64,000 nucleotides of DNA from DASUBN01 sp036000105 (GCA_036000105.1 DASYGE010000012.1:682001-746000); one strand, 5' to 3'; numbered from the stretch's first letter, positions 1-8,526 are shown. Made by a program: numbers and translations. The notes: generated by a model not told the origin, from the sequence alone.

Positions 1-2757
1 GCCGTTGGAACCCATGTCGTCCAGGTACACGTAGCCGATCTTGCCGCTGGAAGCCTTGGACACGTAGTCGCGGTTGTGCTGTATCCAGTCGTCCTGGCGG
101 ATGGTGCCCTCGTCGTGCAGTGTCTTCACCGTCACGTCCCGGCGGTTCGAGCCCGCGGCATCACTCGCCACGCTGAGCGTCACGGTCTGGCCGCGGGTGC
201 CCACGAACAGGCTGTAGATATCGGTGGGGGCCTTGAGATCATGGCCGTCCACCGCCAGCACGTAGTCGCCCTGGCGCACGTCGAGGCCCGGCTCCGTCAG
301 CGGCGAGGCGTAGGCCGCGCGGCTGTTGTCGCCGGGATAGATCTTCTGGATGTAATAGCGGCCGGACTTGGCGTCCAGGGCGTAATCCGCGCCCAAGAGG
401 CCCGTCGGCACCGCCTGATCGGCGTAGTTCAGGTCGCCGCCGCCCACGTAGGTGTGGGAGTTGGACAACTCGCCCTGGATCTCGCCGATGAGGTAGTTGA
501 GGTCCTCACGATGGCCGAGCAAGGGCAGGAGCTTGGCGTACTTAGTCTGTACTGCACCCCAATCCACGCCGTTCATCTTCGGGTTCACGAAGAAATCACG
601 CTCCAGGCGCCAGGCCATGTGGAACATCTCATCCCACTCGGCTTTGGGATCCACCCGCATCAGCATGTGTGAGGTGTCCACGTCCTTGGGCTGGGCGTCC
701 CCGTCGCCGGTATCCAGCAACTGGAACTTGCCGTCCATGGTGTTGATGAGCGCGGTCTTGCCATCCGCCGACAACACATAGGCAGCGGGGTCGGTCGCGA
801 GGCTCTTGTCCTTGCGCTTGTCCATGTCGAAGACATGCAGGGCACTGTGTTCGCCCGAGAGCGGTCCATCGATGGTCTGGTTCTGCTGAGTCAGGTAGTA
901 GAGGTGCCCGGAGGTCGCCACCAGGGACGCGTAGTTGTCCGAGGGCACCGGCACCGCCACGGCCCGCTGCATCAGGCCGTCCAGGTCTATGTGTAGGGCT
1001 TTCGGAGCTGCGCCTTTCTTGTCGCCGTCGTCGCCGGATTTGTCACCCTTGGCCGGTACGCCCTCGTCGGAACGCGGTGCGAAGGGCGAGGGGGCGTCCT
1101 TGTCCAGGGTAGCCGCGTAGATGCCGGCCATCTTCAGGGTGGCGACGTTGAACTCGCTCTGACTGAAGGTTGGGTTCTCATGGCGTAGCGAGATGAAGTA
1201 CAGGTACTTGCCGTCCGGGTCGAACGCCGGGTTGAAGTCCGCGTCCATGGGCGAGCTCATGAGCATCGGCTTGCCGTTGTCCAGGCTGTAGAGCCAGATG
1301 CCCGGCTGCTGGTTGTCGCGCTGCTGGCTCCAGGCGAGCCACTTGCTGTCCGGCGACCAGGTGTAGTCGTGGATCTCGTTGAACTTGTCCTGGCTCACCT
1401 TCACAGCCTTATGGCTCTTAACGTCCAGGTACCAGAGGTTGTGCTCGTTGTCGGAGAACGCGAGCTTGGAACCGTCCGGCGACCAGGCCGGATGATAGAA
1501 GTAGCCGGTCTTGAAATCGCTGATGACCTGCTCGGCACCGCCCTCCGAAGGGCGGATCGCGATCTCAGCCTCGCCGCTGGCGTCGGTCTGGTAGGCGATC
1601 CACTTGCCGTCCGGCGACCAGGAGGGGTTCTCCTCCTTGGCGTTGGAGGTCTGGGTCAGGTCGCGGGTGTTGCCGTGTTCCGCGGGCACGGTGAAGAGGT
1701 CGCCGCGGGCCGTCAACAGCACGCGCTTGCCGTTCGGCGCCACGTCGAAGTCGGGGTTGCCCGCCGGGTCGTTGCTCTGGATGAACTTGGCAGCGTCCAC
1801 ATAGCGGGCGCCGGTCTCGCGACCGTCGTCCGGCACATCCACGCTGAGCTTGTGCAGCTGTTCCGAGGGCAGGTCCAGCACGTAGAGCGCGCCGCCCTGC
1901 TGGAACACGATGCCGTTGTCACCGAGGCTCGGCCAATCCAGGTCGTAGTCGGTGAAATGGGTGATCTCGCGGGTCTGCTTCGTATCCAGGTCCAGGGCCC
2001 AGATGTTCATGCGATGGTTGTCGTCCCGGTCCGAGGCGAAGTACACCGTGTGGCCGTACCACATGGGGTCTATGTCGTTGCCCTTCCAGTCGGTGAGCTG
2101 CGCGTCTGCGCCGGTCTTGAAATCATGGGTCCACACGTTCTGGTGCAGGCCGCCGGTGTAACGCTTCCAGGTGCGGAAGTTGCGGAAGATGCGGTTGTAG
2201 GCGATGGTGCTGCCGTCCGGGCTCCAGGTGAACATGCCGCCCTTGTCCAGCGGCATGAGTTCTTCCTGGCCGCCCGTGACCGGCACGGTGAAGTAGCGGC
2301 CGAACCAGCTGTTCATGGAGCTGCGGCGCGAGAGGAACACCACGCTCTTCGAGTCGGGCGTCCAGTTCACCACCATGTTGTCCGGTCCCCAGCGTTCCGG
2401 CGCACTGTCCACCACGTCGGAGTGATAGGTGAGACGCTTCGCATCGCCGCCGTCCGCGGGGATCACATACACGTCCGTGTTGCCCTGGTACTGGCCGGTG
2501 AAGGCGATCCACTTGCCGTCCGGCGAATAGCGCGGCATCAGGTCGTAGCCCGTATCGCTGGTGAGGCGCATGGCGGGGCCGCCGTCGCGCGACACTTTCC
2601 ACAGGCTGCCGTAGGCCTCGAAGACCACGCTGTCACCGTGCAGGGTGGGGTAGCGGGCGAGGGCGCTGTTGGCTTGGGCAGAGCCCAGGCACATGAGGCC
2701 TAAGACAGCGACGATCAGCCAGGCGGCGGTACGCGGGAAGGGGAGGCGCCGGATCAT
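1..2757 (-). CDS. Tricorn-type S41 peptidase, 3' end outside window
   Basis: Periplasmic or secreted tricorn-protease homologue. A signal peptide (residues 1-29, hydrophobic core AAWLIVAVLGLMCLG) precedes two blocks of PD40/WD40-like beta-propeller repeats with recurrent WSPDGK motifs. A C1-like helical domain follows near residue 690, and then a PDZ domain (about 785-865). The NSHTY motif at about 445-460 carries the Ser-His pair equivalent to tricorn Ser745-His746; the nucleophilic serine of the peptidase core lies beyond the window edge. The family trims oligopeptides. The start is fixed by AAGGAGC five bases upstream of ATG and by the signal peptide. The 919 codons seen represent most of a protein of roughly 1,080 residues. 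It is divergent from skp. Confidence 0.93.
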   Translation of the reverse strand, partial: MIRRLPFPRTAAWLIVAVLGLMCLGSAQANSALARYPTLHGDSVVFEAYGSLWKVSRDGGPAMRLTSDTGYDLMPRYSPDGKWIAFTGQYQGNTDVYVIPADGGDAKRLTYHSDVVDSAPERWGPDNMVVNWTPDSKSVVFLSRRSSMNSWFGRYFTVPVTGGQEELMPLDKGGMFTWSPDGSTIAYNRIFRNFRTWKRYTGGLHQNVWTHDFKTGADAQLTDWKGNDIDPMWYGHTVYFASDRDDNHRMNIWALDLDTKQTREITHFTDYDLDWPSLGDNGIVFQQGGALYVLDLPSEQLHKLSVDVPDDGRETGARYVDAAKFIQSNDPAGNPDFDVAPNGKRVLLTARGDLFTVPAEHGNTRDLTQTSNAKEENPSWSPDGKWIAYQTDASGEAEIAIRPSEGGAEQVISDFKTGYFYHPAWSPDGSKLAFSDNEHNLWYLDVKSHKAVKVSQDKFNEIHDYTWSPDSKWLAWSQQRDNQQPGIWLYSLDNGKPMLMSSPMDADFNPAFDPDGKYLYFISLRHENPTFSQSEFNVATLKMAGIYAATLDKDAPSPFAPRSDEGVPAKGDKSGDDGDKKGAAPKALHIDLDGLMQRAVAVPVPSDNYASLVATSGHLYYLTQQNQTIDGPLSGEHSALHVFDMDKRKDKSLATDPAAYVLSADGKTALINTMDGKFQLLDTGDGDAQPKDVDTSHMLMRVDPKAEWDEMFHMAWRLERDFFVNPKMNGVDWGAVQTKYAKLLPLLGHREDLNYLIGEIQGELSNSHTYVGGGDLNYADQAVPTGLLGADYALDAKSGRYYIQKIYPGDNSRAAYASPLTEPGLDVRQGDYVLAVDGHDLKAPTDIYSLFVGTRGQTVTLSVASDAAGSNRRDVTVKTLHDEGTIRQDDWIQHNRDYVSKASSGKIGYVYLDDMGSNG

Positions 2758-2889
2758 GGGAAGCTCCTTGGACGTAAGGGGGTCTCGGGAATCGTGGACG
2801 ATAGCGTAAAAGACCATGCCGGGGGGCGTTGGTTCAGGCCCGGTCGGGGCAAGGGTACCCCCGCCAGGGGTCTGGATGGGCAAGATATG

Positions 2890-2931
2890 GCCGGCTTCAG
2901 CGGGGCTGGGGTATCCTTAGCCGGCTTTTTT
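2890..2931 (+). terminator. Terminator-like hairpin in the skp leader
   Basis: GCCGGCT (2890-2896) pairs with AGCCGGC (2919-2925), followed directly by a T6 run (2926-2931). The loop holds a smaller hairpin, CAGC-GGG-GCTG. No plus-strand gene lies upstream, so it would act on transcripts starting in the tricorn-skp divergent region, either as an attenuator or to stop spurious transcription. A second small hairpin (CCCCGG/CCGGGG) follows before the skp ribosome site. Confidence 0.45.
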
Positions 2932-2985
2932 GAGAGACCCCCCGGTCCCAGGCCGGGGTACCACCCTTCCAGGAGTATCAGAATC

Positions 2986-3558
2986 ATGCGTCAAGGATTT
3001 CTCGCTGCCGCCTTCATCGCGGCCGGTATGCTCGCGTTTCCCCCGGCCCAGGCGGCCACTTCCGGTCCCAAGATGGCTGTGGTGGACCTGGAGCAGGTGA
3101 TCGGCAATTCGCATCGCGGCCAGGAGGCCAACCAGGCCCTGAAGCAGGACTACGCCAAGCTCAAGTCCGCCGTGGACGACAAGAACAGCAAGCGCAAGGC
3201 CTTCAAGGACCAGCTGGACAAGGCCGACAGCAAGTCTTCCGATTACCAGAAGTTGCTCAAGCAGTACCAGGATTCGGATAACGACTTCCAGCAGGCTGTG
3301 GCCGAGAGCAACCAGCTCATCCAGCAGCGCCGCCAGGAGTTGTTGCAGCCCATCCAGCAGGAGCTGGTGCAGGTGATGGGTCAGTTCGCCAAGGACAACC
3401 ACTACGACATGCTGTTCAACAAGAACATCGGCGGCGCGGTGTATGCTTCCGATGCTTACGATGCTACCACCCAGCTGACCGAAGCCATGGACAAGGACTG
3501 GGCCCAGTTGCAGAAGGCCCAGGCCACTGCGGCTCCGGCTGCGGCCACCAAGCACTAA
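2986..3558 (+). CDS. skp: OmpH/Skp-family periplasmic chaperone
   Basis: Skp-like chaperone that holds unfolded outer-membrane proteins in the periplasm. It has a clear signal peptide (residues 1-25, ending AQA) and a mature protein that starts with the family-typical MAVVDLEQVI strand. A long, charged, coiled-coil tentacle region (about 50-130) and a short C-terminal strand region follow; the Ala-rich tail AQATAAPAAATKH is probably disordered. At 190 aa it is close to usual family length. I chose the ATG at 2986, with AGGAG at 2971, over longer upstream frames because it starts exactly at the signal peptide. The gene is not next to bamA or lpxD here, so it may be a second or relocated copy. 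Confidence 0.9.
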   Translation: MRQGFLAAAFIAAGMLAFPPAQAATSGPKMAVVDLEQVIGNSHRGQEANQALKQDYAKLKSAVDDKNSKRKAFKDQLDKADSKSSDYQKLLKQYQDSDNDFQQAVAESNQLIQQRRQELLQPIQQELVQVMGQFAKDNHYDMLFNKNIGGAVYASDAYDATTQLTEAMDKDWAQLQKAQATAAPAAATKH

Positions 3559-3585
3559 GCTTCGCTTGAGGTCTTTCGCCGCGCC

Positions 3586-4599
3586 ATGATCGATCTGCGC
3601 AGCGACACCGTCACCCGCCCCACCGCCGCCATGCGTGAACGCATGGCGGCGGCGGAGGTGGGGGATGATGTGTTCGGTGATGATCCCACGGTCAACCGTC
3701 TGCAAGAGCGGCTGGCCGAGATGACCGACCACGAGGCCAGCCTCTTCTTTCCCAGTGGCACCCAATCGAACCTCGCGGCACTCATGGCCCATTGCGGGCG
3801 CGGCGAGGAGTTCGTCATCGGCGCCCTGGGCCACAGTTTCAAATACGAAGCCGGCGGTGCCGCGGTGCTAGGCAGCCTCTGGCCCCAGCCTTTGGATTAC
3901 GAAGCCGACGGCAGCCTGGATCTGCAGAAAGTCGCCGCGCTCATCAAGCCGGACGACGCGCACTTCGCCCGCACCCGCCTCCTGGTGTTGGAGAACACCC
4001 AGAACGGCCGGGTCTTGCCTCTCACCTATATAAAGGAAGCCGTGGCCTTCGCCCTGGGACGCTCGCTGGCCATCCACCTGGACGGCGCGCGGGTGTTCAA
4101 CGCGGCCGTGAAGCAGGGCGTGAAGGTGGGGGACATCACCCGCCAGTTCGATAGCGTGTCCCTTTGCTTGTCCAAGGGCCTGGGCGCGCCGGTGGGTTCC
4201 GTGCTGGTGGGCAGGAAGGATCTCATCGGCCGCGCCCATCGCATCCGCAAGATGCTGGGCGGTGGCCTGCGCCAGGCGGGCATCCTCGCCGCCGCCTGCC
4301 TCTATGCGGTGGAGCACCACGTGGAGCGCCTCGCCGAGGACCACGCCAATGCCAAACGCCTCGCAGAGGATCTGACCGGCATCAAGGGCATCAGCCTCGA
4401 TCCCGCCAAGGTGCAGACCAACATGCTGTTCGCTTCCATCGCGCCGGAACACGCGACACCGCTCGCCGCGCATCTTAAGCAGGCGGGCATCCTCATATTG
4501 CCCAACCCTGCGTTGAGGCTCGTCACGCACCTGGACGTGCACGCCAAAGATTTGCCGAAGGTGGTGGACGCCTTCCGAGCTTACTTCGCCCATGTTTGA
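3586..4599 (+). CDS. ltaE: Low-specificity L-threonine aldolase
   Basis: PLP enzyme of fold type I that cleaves L-threonine or L-allo-threonine to glycine and acetaldehyde. The N-terminal DLRSDTVTRPT signature is present, as is the FPSGTQSN loop that holds PLP phosphate. The Schiff-base lysine is Lys197 in SLCLSKGLGAPVGS, and the HLDGAR motif is intact. Length (337 aa) is normal. It starts 27 bp after skp. The following hydrolase gene begins inside its last codons (8-bp overlap), suggesting one transcriptional unit. Confidence 0.95.
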   Translation: MIDLRSDTVTRPTAAMRERMAAAEVGDDVFGDDPTVNRLQERLAEMTDHEASLFFPSGTQSNLAALMAHCGRGEEFVIGALGHSFKYEAGGAAVLGSLWPQPLDYEADGSLDLQKVAALIKPDDAHFARTRLLVLENTQNGRVLPLTYIKEAVAFALGRSLAIHLDGARVFNAAVKQGVKVGDITRQFDSVSLCLSKGLGAPVGSVLVGRKDLIGRAHRIRKMLGGGLRQAGILAAACLYAVEHHVERLAEDHANAKRLAEDLTGIKGISLDPAKVQTNMLFASIAPEHATPLAAHLKQAGILILPNPALRLVTHLDVHAKDLPKVVDAFRAYFAHV

Positions 4600-5242
4600 T
4601 ATCGCCGGCCAGAGATACACCCCGCAGCGCATCTTCTGCGTGGGCCGCAACTACGGGGAGCACGTGAAGGAGATGGGCAACTCCCTGCCCCAGACTGAGA
4701 CCCCTCTCATTTTCATGAAGCCCGTTACCAGCCTGGTCCACGTAGGCGCGCCCCTCATATTGCCCCGGGGCGTGGGCTCGGTGCATCACGAGATGGAACT
4801 GGTCTTGATACTCGGGAAGGGTGGCGCGGATATCGCGCTGTCATCCGCCGTAAGCCATGTGGTCGGCGCCACCTTGGGCCTGGACCTCACCCTCAGGGAC
4901 GAACAAGCGCGCCTGAAGCAGGCGGGCGCTCCCTGGGAACTCGCCAAGGCCTTTGATGGCAGCGCCGCCTTAGGAAACTTCACGCCCACGTCGTCCGCTT
5001 TCGACCTCCAGGCCCTGGCCATGCGCTGCACCGTGAACGGGGCACTGCGCCAAGAGGGCAACACCCGGGACATGCTGCATCCGGTGGCCGCCATCGTCAG
5101 TTTCCTGAGCCGCCGCTGGCAGCTCCTGCCCGGGGACCTCATCTATACCGGCACGCCCTCGGGCGTCGGCCCCCTCGTGCCGGGGGACCGTATCGAGATC
5201 AGCTCGCCGTCCTTGGGCAATTTCGCCTGGGACTGCGCATGA
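4592..5242 (+). CDS. Fumarylacetoacetate hydrolase family protein (YcgM-like)
   Basis: FAH-superfamily enzyme of the short type that acts on acylpyruvates or oxaloacetate-like 2-oxo acids in the cytosol. The core motifs CVGRNYGEHVKEMG, IFMKP, HHEMELVLI (metal-binding Glu residues) and YTGTPSGVGPL are all present. At 216 aa it has the usual length for the single-domain bacterial form. It overlaps ltaE by 8 bp and the next small gene by 4 bp, so translational coupling is likely. The exact substrate cannot be read from sequence. Confidence 0.9.
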   Translation: MFDIAGQRYTPQRIFCVGRNYGEHVKEMGNSLPQTETPLIFMKPVTSLVHVGAPLILPRGVGSVHHEMELVLILGKGGADIALSSAVSHVVGATLGLDLTLRDEQARLKQAGAPWELAKAFDGSAALGNFTPTSSAFDLQALAMRCTVNGALRQEGNTRDMLHPVAAIVSFLSRRWQLLPGDLIYTGTPSGVGPLVPGDRIEISSPSLGNFAWDCA

Positions 5243-5436
5243 CCACCGATGAGAACAAGCAGCTGGCCGAGGCGGTGCGCGCCGCCTGCCTCAAGGCCGC
5301 CCGTGAAGCCTACGAGCAGGCGGCCATGAGCGGCCTCTGCCACGAAGGGGCCGTAGAGGCTTCTTTGGGCGCCATCCAGATGCTGGACTTGGCGGCGCTC
5401 TCAGCCGCTGTTATGCAGGGCAAAAAACCCGACTGA
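5239..5436 (+). CDS. Small conserved-type hypothetical protein
   Basis: A 65-residue, mostly helical, soluble protein with no signal peptide or membrane segment. It starts at an ATGA overlap with the FAH-family gene, which supports translation as part of that operon. Two cysteines (in AACLKAAREAY and GLCHEG) are spaced along a predicted helical pair. Codon use matches the neighbours. I recall short proteins of this type downstream of such hydrolases in related gammaproteobacteria but know of no function. Confidence 0.7.
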   Translation: MTTDENKQLAEAVRAACLKAAREAYEQAAMSGLCHEGAVEASLGAIQMLDLAALSAAVMQGKKPD

Positions 5437-5518
5437 TTCCTGTTCCGCCCGCCCCCCGGGACGCTACAATTTGCGCACGTTTCAAGCCGTAAATGACCCG
5501 GGGAGCTTTCCAGTCGCG

Positions 5519-6493
5519 ATGAACACCAAGCCCGTTGCCGAATTCGTCCGCCACCACTACCGCCACTTCAATTCCGCGGCACTGATTGACGCTGCTGACG
5601 GTTATATCAAGCTGCTGAGATCCGGCGGCAAGATGATGGTGACCCTGGCCGGCGCCATGAGCACCGCCGAGCTCGGCCTCTCGCTGGCCGAGATGATCCG
5701 TCGCGACAAGGTGCACATCATCACCTGCACCGGCGCGAACCTGGAAGAGGACATCTTCAACCTGGTGGCCCATGACCATTACGTGCGTGTGCCCAAGTAC
5801 CGTGAACTCTCCCCCGAGGGCGAGCAGAAGCTCCTGGACCGCCATCTCAACCGCGTCACCGACACCTGCATCCCGGAAGGCGAGGCCATCCGCCGCATCG
5901 AGAAGGCCATCCTCGACGAGTGGCAGACGGCGGACAAGAAAGACGAGCGCTACTTCCCCCATGAGTTCTTCTACCGCCTGATCCGCTCCGGCGTGCTGAA
6001 GCAATACTTCCAGATCGATCCCAAGGATTCCTGGATGGTGGCGGCCTGCGAGAAGGACATCCCCATCATCGTGCCCGGCTGGGAGGATGCGACCTTGGGC
6101 AACATCTTCGCCGCCCACTGCATGAAGGGCGACGTCAAGAACGTGCACACTGTGCGCACCGGCATCGAATACATGATGTATCTCGCCGACTGGTACCGGA
6201 AGAACTCAGGCGGCGCCGGGGTCGGCTTCTTTCAGATCGGCGGCGGCATCGCCGGCGACTTCCCCATCTGCGTGGTACCCATGCTGGAGCAGGACATGGA
6301 GGAGAGCACCCCGCTCTGGTCCTACTTCTGCCAGATCAGCGACAGCACCACGAGCTACGGTTCCTATTCCGGTGCGGTGCCCAACGAGAAGATCACCTGG
6401 GGCAAGCTCGCGGCGGACACACCCAAGTTCATCGTGGAATCCGACGCCACCATCGTCGCTCCTTTGATATTTGCCTGCGTCCTCGACGCCTAA
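5519..6493 (+). CDS. Deoxyhypusine synthase-like protein (possible homospermidine synthase)
   Basis: Member of the deoxyhypusine synthase family. Eukaryotic enzymes transfer the aminobutyl group of spermidine to eIF5A; bacteria lack that substrate, and bacterial homologues are thought to make homospermidine or another polyamine product. NAD-binding stretches (LAGAMSTAELG, TCTGANLEEDIF) and the C-terminal WGK motif with the catalytic lysine (Lys296) are visible. Length is 324 aa from the ATG at 5519. An upstream TTG at 5471 would add 16 residues without family support. Substrate is inference only. A strong hairpin follows the stop codon. Confidence 0.88.
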   Translation: MNTKPVAEFVRHHYRHFNSAALIDAADGYIKLLRSGGKMMVTLAGAMSTAELGLSLAEMIRRDKVHIITCTGANLEEDIFNLVAHDHYVRVPKYRELSPEGEQKLLDRHLNRVTDTCIPEGEAIRRIEKAILDEWQTADKKDERYFPHEFFYRLIRSGVLKQYFQIDPKDSWMVAACEKDIPIIVPGWEDATLGNIFAAHCMKGDVKNVHTVRTGIEYMMYLADWYRKNSGGAGVGFFQIGGGIAGDFPICVVPMLEQDMEESTPLWSYFCQISDSTTSYGSYSGAVPNEKITWGKLAADTPKFIVESDATIVAPLIFACVLDA

Positions 6494-6498
6494 GACCT

Positions 6499-6533
6499 GA
6501 GGAACGGCGCCGCGAGGCGCCGTTTTCTTTCCT
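6499..6533 (+). promoter_or_regulatory. Ribosome site split from ATG by a perfect hairpin
   Basis: GAGG (6499-6502) is followed by a 9-bp perfect stem AACGGCGCC/GGCGCCGTT (6503-6511 and 6516-6524, loop GCGA). TTCTTTCCT and the ATG at 6534 come next. The hairpin with its pyrimidine-rich tail can be read as an intrinsic terminator of the deoxyhypusine-synthase-like gene. Equally, folding it would leave GAGG 9 nt from the ATG, a normal spacing. No other ribosome site exists for the next gene. Confidence 0.6.
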
Positions 6534-7103
6534 ATGCACCCCATCCCCAAGAACGCCGCGCTCATCCTCATCGACATCCAGCAGGGGTTCGATGACGAGC
6601 AGTACTGGGGGCCGCGCAACAATCCGCAAGCCGAGGCCAATGCGGCGAAGCTACTGGCTGCCTGGCGCCAGAGTGGCCGCCCGCTGTTCCACATCCAGCA
6701 TCTCTCCCGTACCCCGGGCTCGCGCCTGGCACCCGGCCAGCCGGGCTGCGAGCACAAGCCCGAGGTGAAGCCGCTGCCGGGGGAGACGATCATCGGCAAG
6801 CATATGAACAGCGCCTTCATCGGCACGGATCTCGAAGCCCGCCTGCGCGCAGGCGACATAAGCACACTCGTCATCGCCGGCCTCACCACTATGCATTGCG
6901 TCTCCACCACTGTGCGCATGGCGGGCAACCTGGGCTTCGATACTTTCGTGGCGGCGGATGCCTGCGCCGCCCACGCCCGCACGGGCTATGATGGCAAGCG
7001 ACACGATGCCCAGACGGTGCATGAAGTGGCGCTGGCTAACCTGCACGGCGAGTTCGCCGAGGTGGCGGTCGCCGCCGACATCCTGAGGGCGCTGCAAACT
7101 TAA
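6534..7103 (+). CDS. Cysteine hydrolase, isochorismatase-like family
   Basis: Small alpha/beta hydrolase of the isochorismatase-like family, which includes nicotinamidases, ureidohydrolases and isochorismatases. The catalytic triad is readable as Asp14 (LILIDIQQGF), Lys89 (IIGKHMNSAF) and Cys122 (TTMHCVSTTVRMA), with the cis-peptide region before Cys122. Length (189 aa) is normal. The substrate is unknown; proximity to a polyamine-type enzyme is suggestive at best. Translation seems to depend on a GAGG set back behind a hairpin. Its stop codon begins a 12-nt sequence (TAAGACCTGAGG) identical to that at the previous gene's stop. Confidence 0.9.
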   Translation: MHPIPKNAALILIDIQQGFDDEQYWGPRNNPQAEANAAKLLAAWRQSGRPLFHIQHLSRTPGSRLAPGQPGCEHKPEVKPLPGETIIGKHMNSAFIGTDLEARLRAGDISTLVIAGLTTMHCVSTTVRMAGNLGFDTFVAADACAAHARTGYDGKRHDAQTVHEVALANLHGEFAEVAVAADILRALQT

Positions 7104-7118
7104 GACCTGAGGTGCGCC

Positions 7119-7835
7119 ATGCCGAAGCTGATCATCTTATTGCTGTTCCTGATCCTATTTTCGCCCTTCGCCGTATCGGCGGACGGCTTGCCTCAGAGCC
7201 CCTATATACAAGTGAGCGGCCACGGCGAAGTGCATGCGGCGCCGGACATGCTCATCGTCTCCATGACCCTCGAGAAGACCGGCATGGATGCCAAGGCCGC
7301 TCGCGCCGACGTGGAAGGCCGCGCCGCCAAGGTCATCGCCCTGGCGCGCAAGCTCGGGTTGGCGGACAAGGACATCCGGGCTCCCGCGGTCACCGTCGAA
7401 CCCCAATACGAGTGGCATAACAGCAGCGGTGGTGACGGCAAGCAGGTGCTGGTGGGCCAGCATGTGAGCCGCGGCATCACCCTCACCCTGCGGGATATCG
7501 CCCGCTACGGCGACTTGGCGGACGGCTTGTTCGCCGCCGGTGTCACGCGTTTGGACGGCGTCCTGCCCGATACCGGTGAGCGGGACAAGCTGCAGCAAGA
7601 AGCCTTAGGCCTGGCAGTGGGCGCGGCCCACACCAAGGCTTTGGCCCTCGCCGCTGCCGCCGGCGTCAGCCTGGGGGCCGCGTACAGCATCGCCGAGAAT
7701 GGCGAGAGCCGCGGGCCACGGCCGATGTTCATGGCTGGCGCGAGCCGCGCTTCTGCCGAGGCCGCACCCGAATACCTGAACGGCGAGATCGAGATAGACG
7801 CGGACGTGCAGGTCTATTACCTCATGGGCAGATGA
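7119..7835 (+). CDS. SIMPL (DUF541) domain periplasmic protein
   Basis: Exported SIMPL-domain protein of 238 aa. A signal peptide (residues 1-20, LLLFLILFSPFAVSADG) precedes the typical opening YIQVSGHGEVHAAPDMLIVSM. A duplicated alpha-beta core ends in the family-typical EIEIDADVQVYYLM strand. E. coli YggE-type members are linked to oxidative stress tolerance, but the biochemical role is unsettled. It follows the cysteine hydrolase by 15 bp with TGAGG as ribosome site, so the two genes are probably cotranscribed. Confidence 0.9.
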   Translation: MPKLIILLLFLILFSPFAVSADGLPQSPYIQVSGHGEVHAAPDMLIVSMTLEKTGMDAKAARADVEGRAAKVIALARKLGLADKDIRAPAVTVEPQYEWHNSSGGDGKQVLVGQHVSRGITLTLRDIARYGDLADGLFAAGVTRLDGVLPDTGERDKLQQEALGLAVGAAHTKALALAAAAGVSLGAAYSIAENGESRGPRPMFMAGASRASAEAAPEYLNGEIEIDADVQVYYLMGR

Positions 7836-7840
7836 CTAGA

Positions 7841-7884
7841 GCCCGCCCCGGGAGCGGACCTTGGGGCAGAGGGCAGGGGCGGGC
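7841..7884. repeat. Long-loop inverted repeat after the SIMPL gene
   Basis: GCCCGCCCC (7841-7849) is the exact inverse of GGGGCGGGC (7876-7884), with a 26-nt loop. No T tract follows, so it is at best an atypical transcription stop or a repeated extragenic palindrome. Confidence 0.4.
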
Positions 7885-8009
7885 AAGTATGACTTGGAGC
7901 AGGGCTATGCCCTAGAATACGACCCCTCGGCGCCGGATCCGCACCCTGAAACAGCCAGCGCTTGCCTTTAAGTCCAACCATTGTGTTATTCGTCATCGGA
8001 GGAAGCATC

Positions 8010-8471
8010 ATGAAAAGACTACTCATCGCCGTCTCGGCCTTCGCCGTGATCCTTGCAGGTTGCGCGAGCGCGGGTGGCGGTTCGTCCGGCATCACCGTGT
8101 TGCAGGCCGGCGGCCACAGCGCCATGAAGGACCAGGTCTACAAGGATCTGCACAGCCAGGCTGATCTGGATGCGTTCCTCGCCACCGCGTTCGACAAGGG
8201 CAGCGCCCCGAGTCTCCAGGTGGATTGGACCAAGCAGATGGTGTTGGTCGCGTTCATCGGCATCCAGAAGCAGTCGGGCTACCGCGTGAGCTTCACCAAG
8301 GTGGACGATTCCTCCCCGGACGCGGTGCAGGTGTCCCTCAAGGTCACCATCCCCTGCTCCAAGGAGAGCCGTCCTGGCGAGAACCAGAGCCCGTACCAGA
8401 TCGTGACCGTACCGGCCACCACCAAGGTCGTGAACTACGCCGAGCCGGTCCAGGACTACCTGAAGTGCTGA
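8010..8471 (+). CDS. PrcB-like C-terminal domain lipoprotein
   Basis: Lipoprotein of 153 aa with a signal sequence and lipobox ILAGC (Cys at residue 18). It is followed by a Gly/Ser linker and a domain resembling the C-terminal domain of PrcB, named from the Treponema dentilisin protease complex. The VDWTKQMVLVAFIGIQKQSGY segment is the family hallmark (two strands around a GY turn). The start is set by GGAGGAAG at 7998 and by the lipobox; an upstream in-frame start at 7962 would bury the signal peptide. A strong terminator follows. Cellular role unknown. Confidence 0.85.
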   Translation: MKRLLIAVSAFAVILAGCASAGGGSSGITVLQAGGHSAMKDQVYKDLHSQADLDAFLATAFDKGSAPSLQVDWTKQMVLVAFIGIQKQSGYRVSFTKVDDSSPDAVQVSLKVTIPCSKESRPGENQSPYQIVTVPATTKVVNYAEPVQDYLKC

Positions 8472-8494
8472 TGCTTACCTGAAGATATGGCAGC

Positions 8495-8526
8495 AGAAGG
8501 GCCGCTTACGCGGCCCTTCTCTTATG
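8495..8526 (+). terminator. Intrinsic terminator after PrcB-like gene
   Basis: Perfect 11-bp stem AGAAGGGCCGC/GCGGCCCTTCT (8495-8505 and 8510-8520) with loop TTAC, followed by CTTATG. It closes the PrcB-like lipoprotein transcript. Confidence 0.85.

Noticed and set aside
1369..2703. 444-codon plus-strand reading frame opposite the tricorn-type protease
   Set aside because: The minus strand encodes a complete propeller, signal peptide and protease motifs; the plus-strand translation is a His/Val/Arg-rich mirror typical of GC-rich antisense frames.
5471..5518. Upstream TTG start adding 16 residues to the deoxyhypusine-synthase-like protein
   Set aside because: No ribosome site, and the added residues have no family counterpart; ATG at 5519 fits the usual N-terminus.
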